A stretch of DNA of 8,029 nt from the NCBI GenBank assembly GCA_016763215.1, contig JAESUF010000129.1, positions 1 to 8,029 on the forward strand, written 5' to 3'. Positions 7,250-8,029 of this stretch are shown here, piece by piece. Each line of letters opens with the position of its first letter. The stretch's first letter is position 1. The DNA comes from Flavobacteriaceae bacterium (GTDB taxonomy: Bacteria > Bacteroidota > Bacteroidia > Flavobacteriales > Flavobacteriaceae). The notes beneath the pieces were generated by a model that was not told where the DNA came from, made no database searches, and was given only the letters and a program-made list of their open reading frames with translations. The position numbers and the translations under genes are program-made.

Positions 7250-7258
7250 GGTTTCTCT

Positions 7259-7279
7259 TTTTCAATTAGCAATTGAAAA
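7259..7279 (-). other. Stem-loop between preA and comM
   Basis: TTTTCAATT (7259-7267) and AATTGAAAA (7271-7279) form a perfect 9-bp stem with a 3-base loop. It ends 9 bases before the comM start codon. On the transcribed minus strand it is followed by AGAGAAACC and the ATG, not by a U run, so it does not look like an intrinsic terminator in the gene direction. It could lower comM translation relative to preA or mark an mRNA processing point. Confidence 0.45.
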
Positions 7280-7296
7280 GATACAACAAAATATTG

Positions 7297-8029
7297 TTAT
7301 GCTTTTTTTAATGCATCCGAAGGTTTAGGCACAAAATGCCCTTTACCACCAGCTCTATCATCATCAAAAGTTGTAGGAATATCATCATTTAGCGTTCGCT
7401 CATTCCAAGTAGTATGTTCGGTACCATCATCTCTTTGAACCATGGTAATACAATCTTCCACAGGGCAGACCAAAGAGCATAGATTACAGCCAACACAGTT
7501 TTCTTCAATGATGGTAGGGATTCTATTCGTAGGGTCGTCAGACAAAGCAATGGCTTGATGTGCTCCATCATCACAAGAGATATAGCACAAATCACAACCA
7601 ACACATTTGTCTGGGTTGATTTCTGCAACTACTTTGTGTTTTAAATTTAAATGTTTCCACTCAGTAACATTCGGTAATGCTTTGCCAGCGAAATCATAAA
7701 TTGTAGTATAATTTTTTTCTTCCATAAACTGACGCAAACCAGCTTCCATTTCACGAACAATACCAAATCCATAGTGCATTACAGCAGTACATACTTGTAC
7801 TGAAGTAGCACCCAATAAGATAAACTCCACCACGTCTCGCCATGTTTCAATACCGCCAATTCCAGAAAGAGGGACTTTACCAATTTCAGGATGCTGAGCT
7901 AAATCTTTTAGCATATGCATCGCAATAGGTTTTACAGCAGGTCCGCAATAACCACCATTACTTCCTTTACCATCTACAATTGGATAAGGAGCATAGGAAT
8001 TTAAATCAATACCGATAATACTCTTAATG
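7297..8029 (-). CDS. preA: NAD-dependent dihydropyrimidine dehydrogenase subunit PreA (partial)
   Basis: The frame is open from the stop at 7297 to the right edge, giving the last 243 residues of a protein of roughly 400-430 (the start lies outside the window). An internal ATG at 7920 is not the start: the upstream codons read SIIGIDLNSYAPYPIVDGK and GGYCGPAVKPIA, which are family-conserved and hold part of the FMN-domain active-site loop with its cysteine. The segment GIGGIETWRDVVEFILLGA with QVCTAVMHYG is the phosphate-binding end of the FMN TIM barrel. Two ferredoxin-type [4Fe-4S] motifs follow: CVGCDLCYISC and CVGCNLCSLVCPVEDC. PreA works with the NAD- and FAD-binding PreT to reduce uracil or thymine to the dihydropyrimidine (reductive pyrimidine breakdown) in the cytoplasm; preT is not visible here. 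comM lies 47 bp downstream. Confidence 0.95.
   Translation of the reverse strand, partial: IKSIIGIDLNSYAPYPIVDGKGSNGGYCGPAVKPIAMHMLKDLAQHPEIGKVPLSGIGGIETWRDVVEFILLGATSVQVCTAVMHYGFGIVREMEAGLRQFMEEKNYTTIYDFAGKALPNVTEWKHLNLKHKVVAEINPDKCVGCDLCYISCDDGAHQAIALSDDPTNRIPTIIEENCVGCNLCSLVCPVEDCITMVQRDDGTEHTTWNERTLNDDIPTTFDDDRAGGKGHFVPKPSDALKKA

Noticed and set aside
7389..7628. 79-codon minus-strand open frame inside preA
   Set aside because: It overlaps the two ferredoxin motifs of preA in another frame and has no independent support.

Overview
The window looks like a chromosomal segment of a Bacteroidota bacterium, most likely a marine-type member of the Flavobacteriaceae. The DNA is A+T-rich. Two lipoproteins have the MKK...(F/I)SC signal style of this group, gene starts lack strong Shine-Dalgarno sequences, and the ComM/YifB protein carries the NPSPSG variant I associate with Bacteroidota. 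I saw no RNA gene, CRISPR array or intact insertion sequence.

Right part (about 5714-8029, minus strand) is housekeeping. It holds the C-terminal part of preA, an FMN/iron-sulfur dihydropyrimidine dehydrogenase subunit that runs off the right edge. A ComM/YifB-family Mg-chelatase-like AAA+ ATPase follows after 47 bp. This part is visibly less A+T-rich than the rest.

Left part (1-3223, minus strand) is accessory in character. In transcription order it holds a lipoprotein with a complete intradiol-dioxygenase active site, a structured repeat of about 146 bp, a GntR/FCD regulator, a lipoprotein serine hydrolase of the beta-lactamase/PBP class with C-terminal TPRs, and a second copy of the same repeat. 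Both repeat copies begin exactly at the stop codon of a lipoprotein gene and have the same orientation relative to it. Upstream of the regulator are a 12-bp GntR-type palindrome and a perfect 30-bp A/T-only palindrome.

Middle part (3224-5565): almost 1 kb without a supportable gene, containing a nested palindrome, is followed on the plus strand by the most unusual gene of the window. It encodes a protein whose C-terminal two thirds read like MtaB, the tRNA ms2t6A methylthiotransferase. The N-terminal MTTase domain, which should hold the auxiliary iron-sulfur cluster, is replaced by four predicted membrane helices, and several family-signature residues are changed. The gene is split by one extra T inside its GLPGET motif, so it is either a recent pseudogene or carries a sequence error. 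If intact, it would be a membrane-anchored radical-SAM enzyme of an architecture I do not recognise.

Possible functional links are limited. The GntR regulator probably controls itself and the adjacent serine hydrolase. The other accessory genes show no obvious shared pathway.
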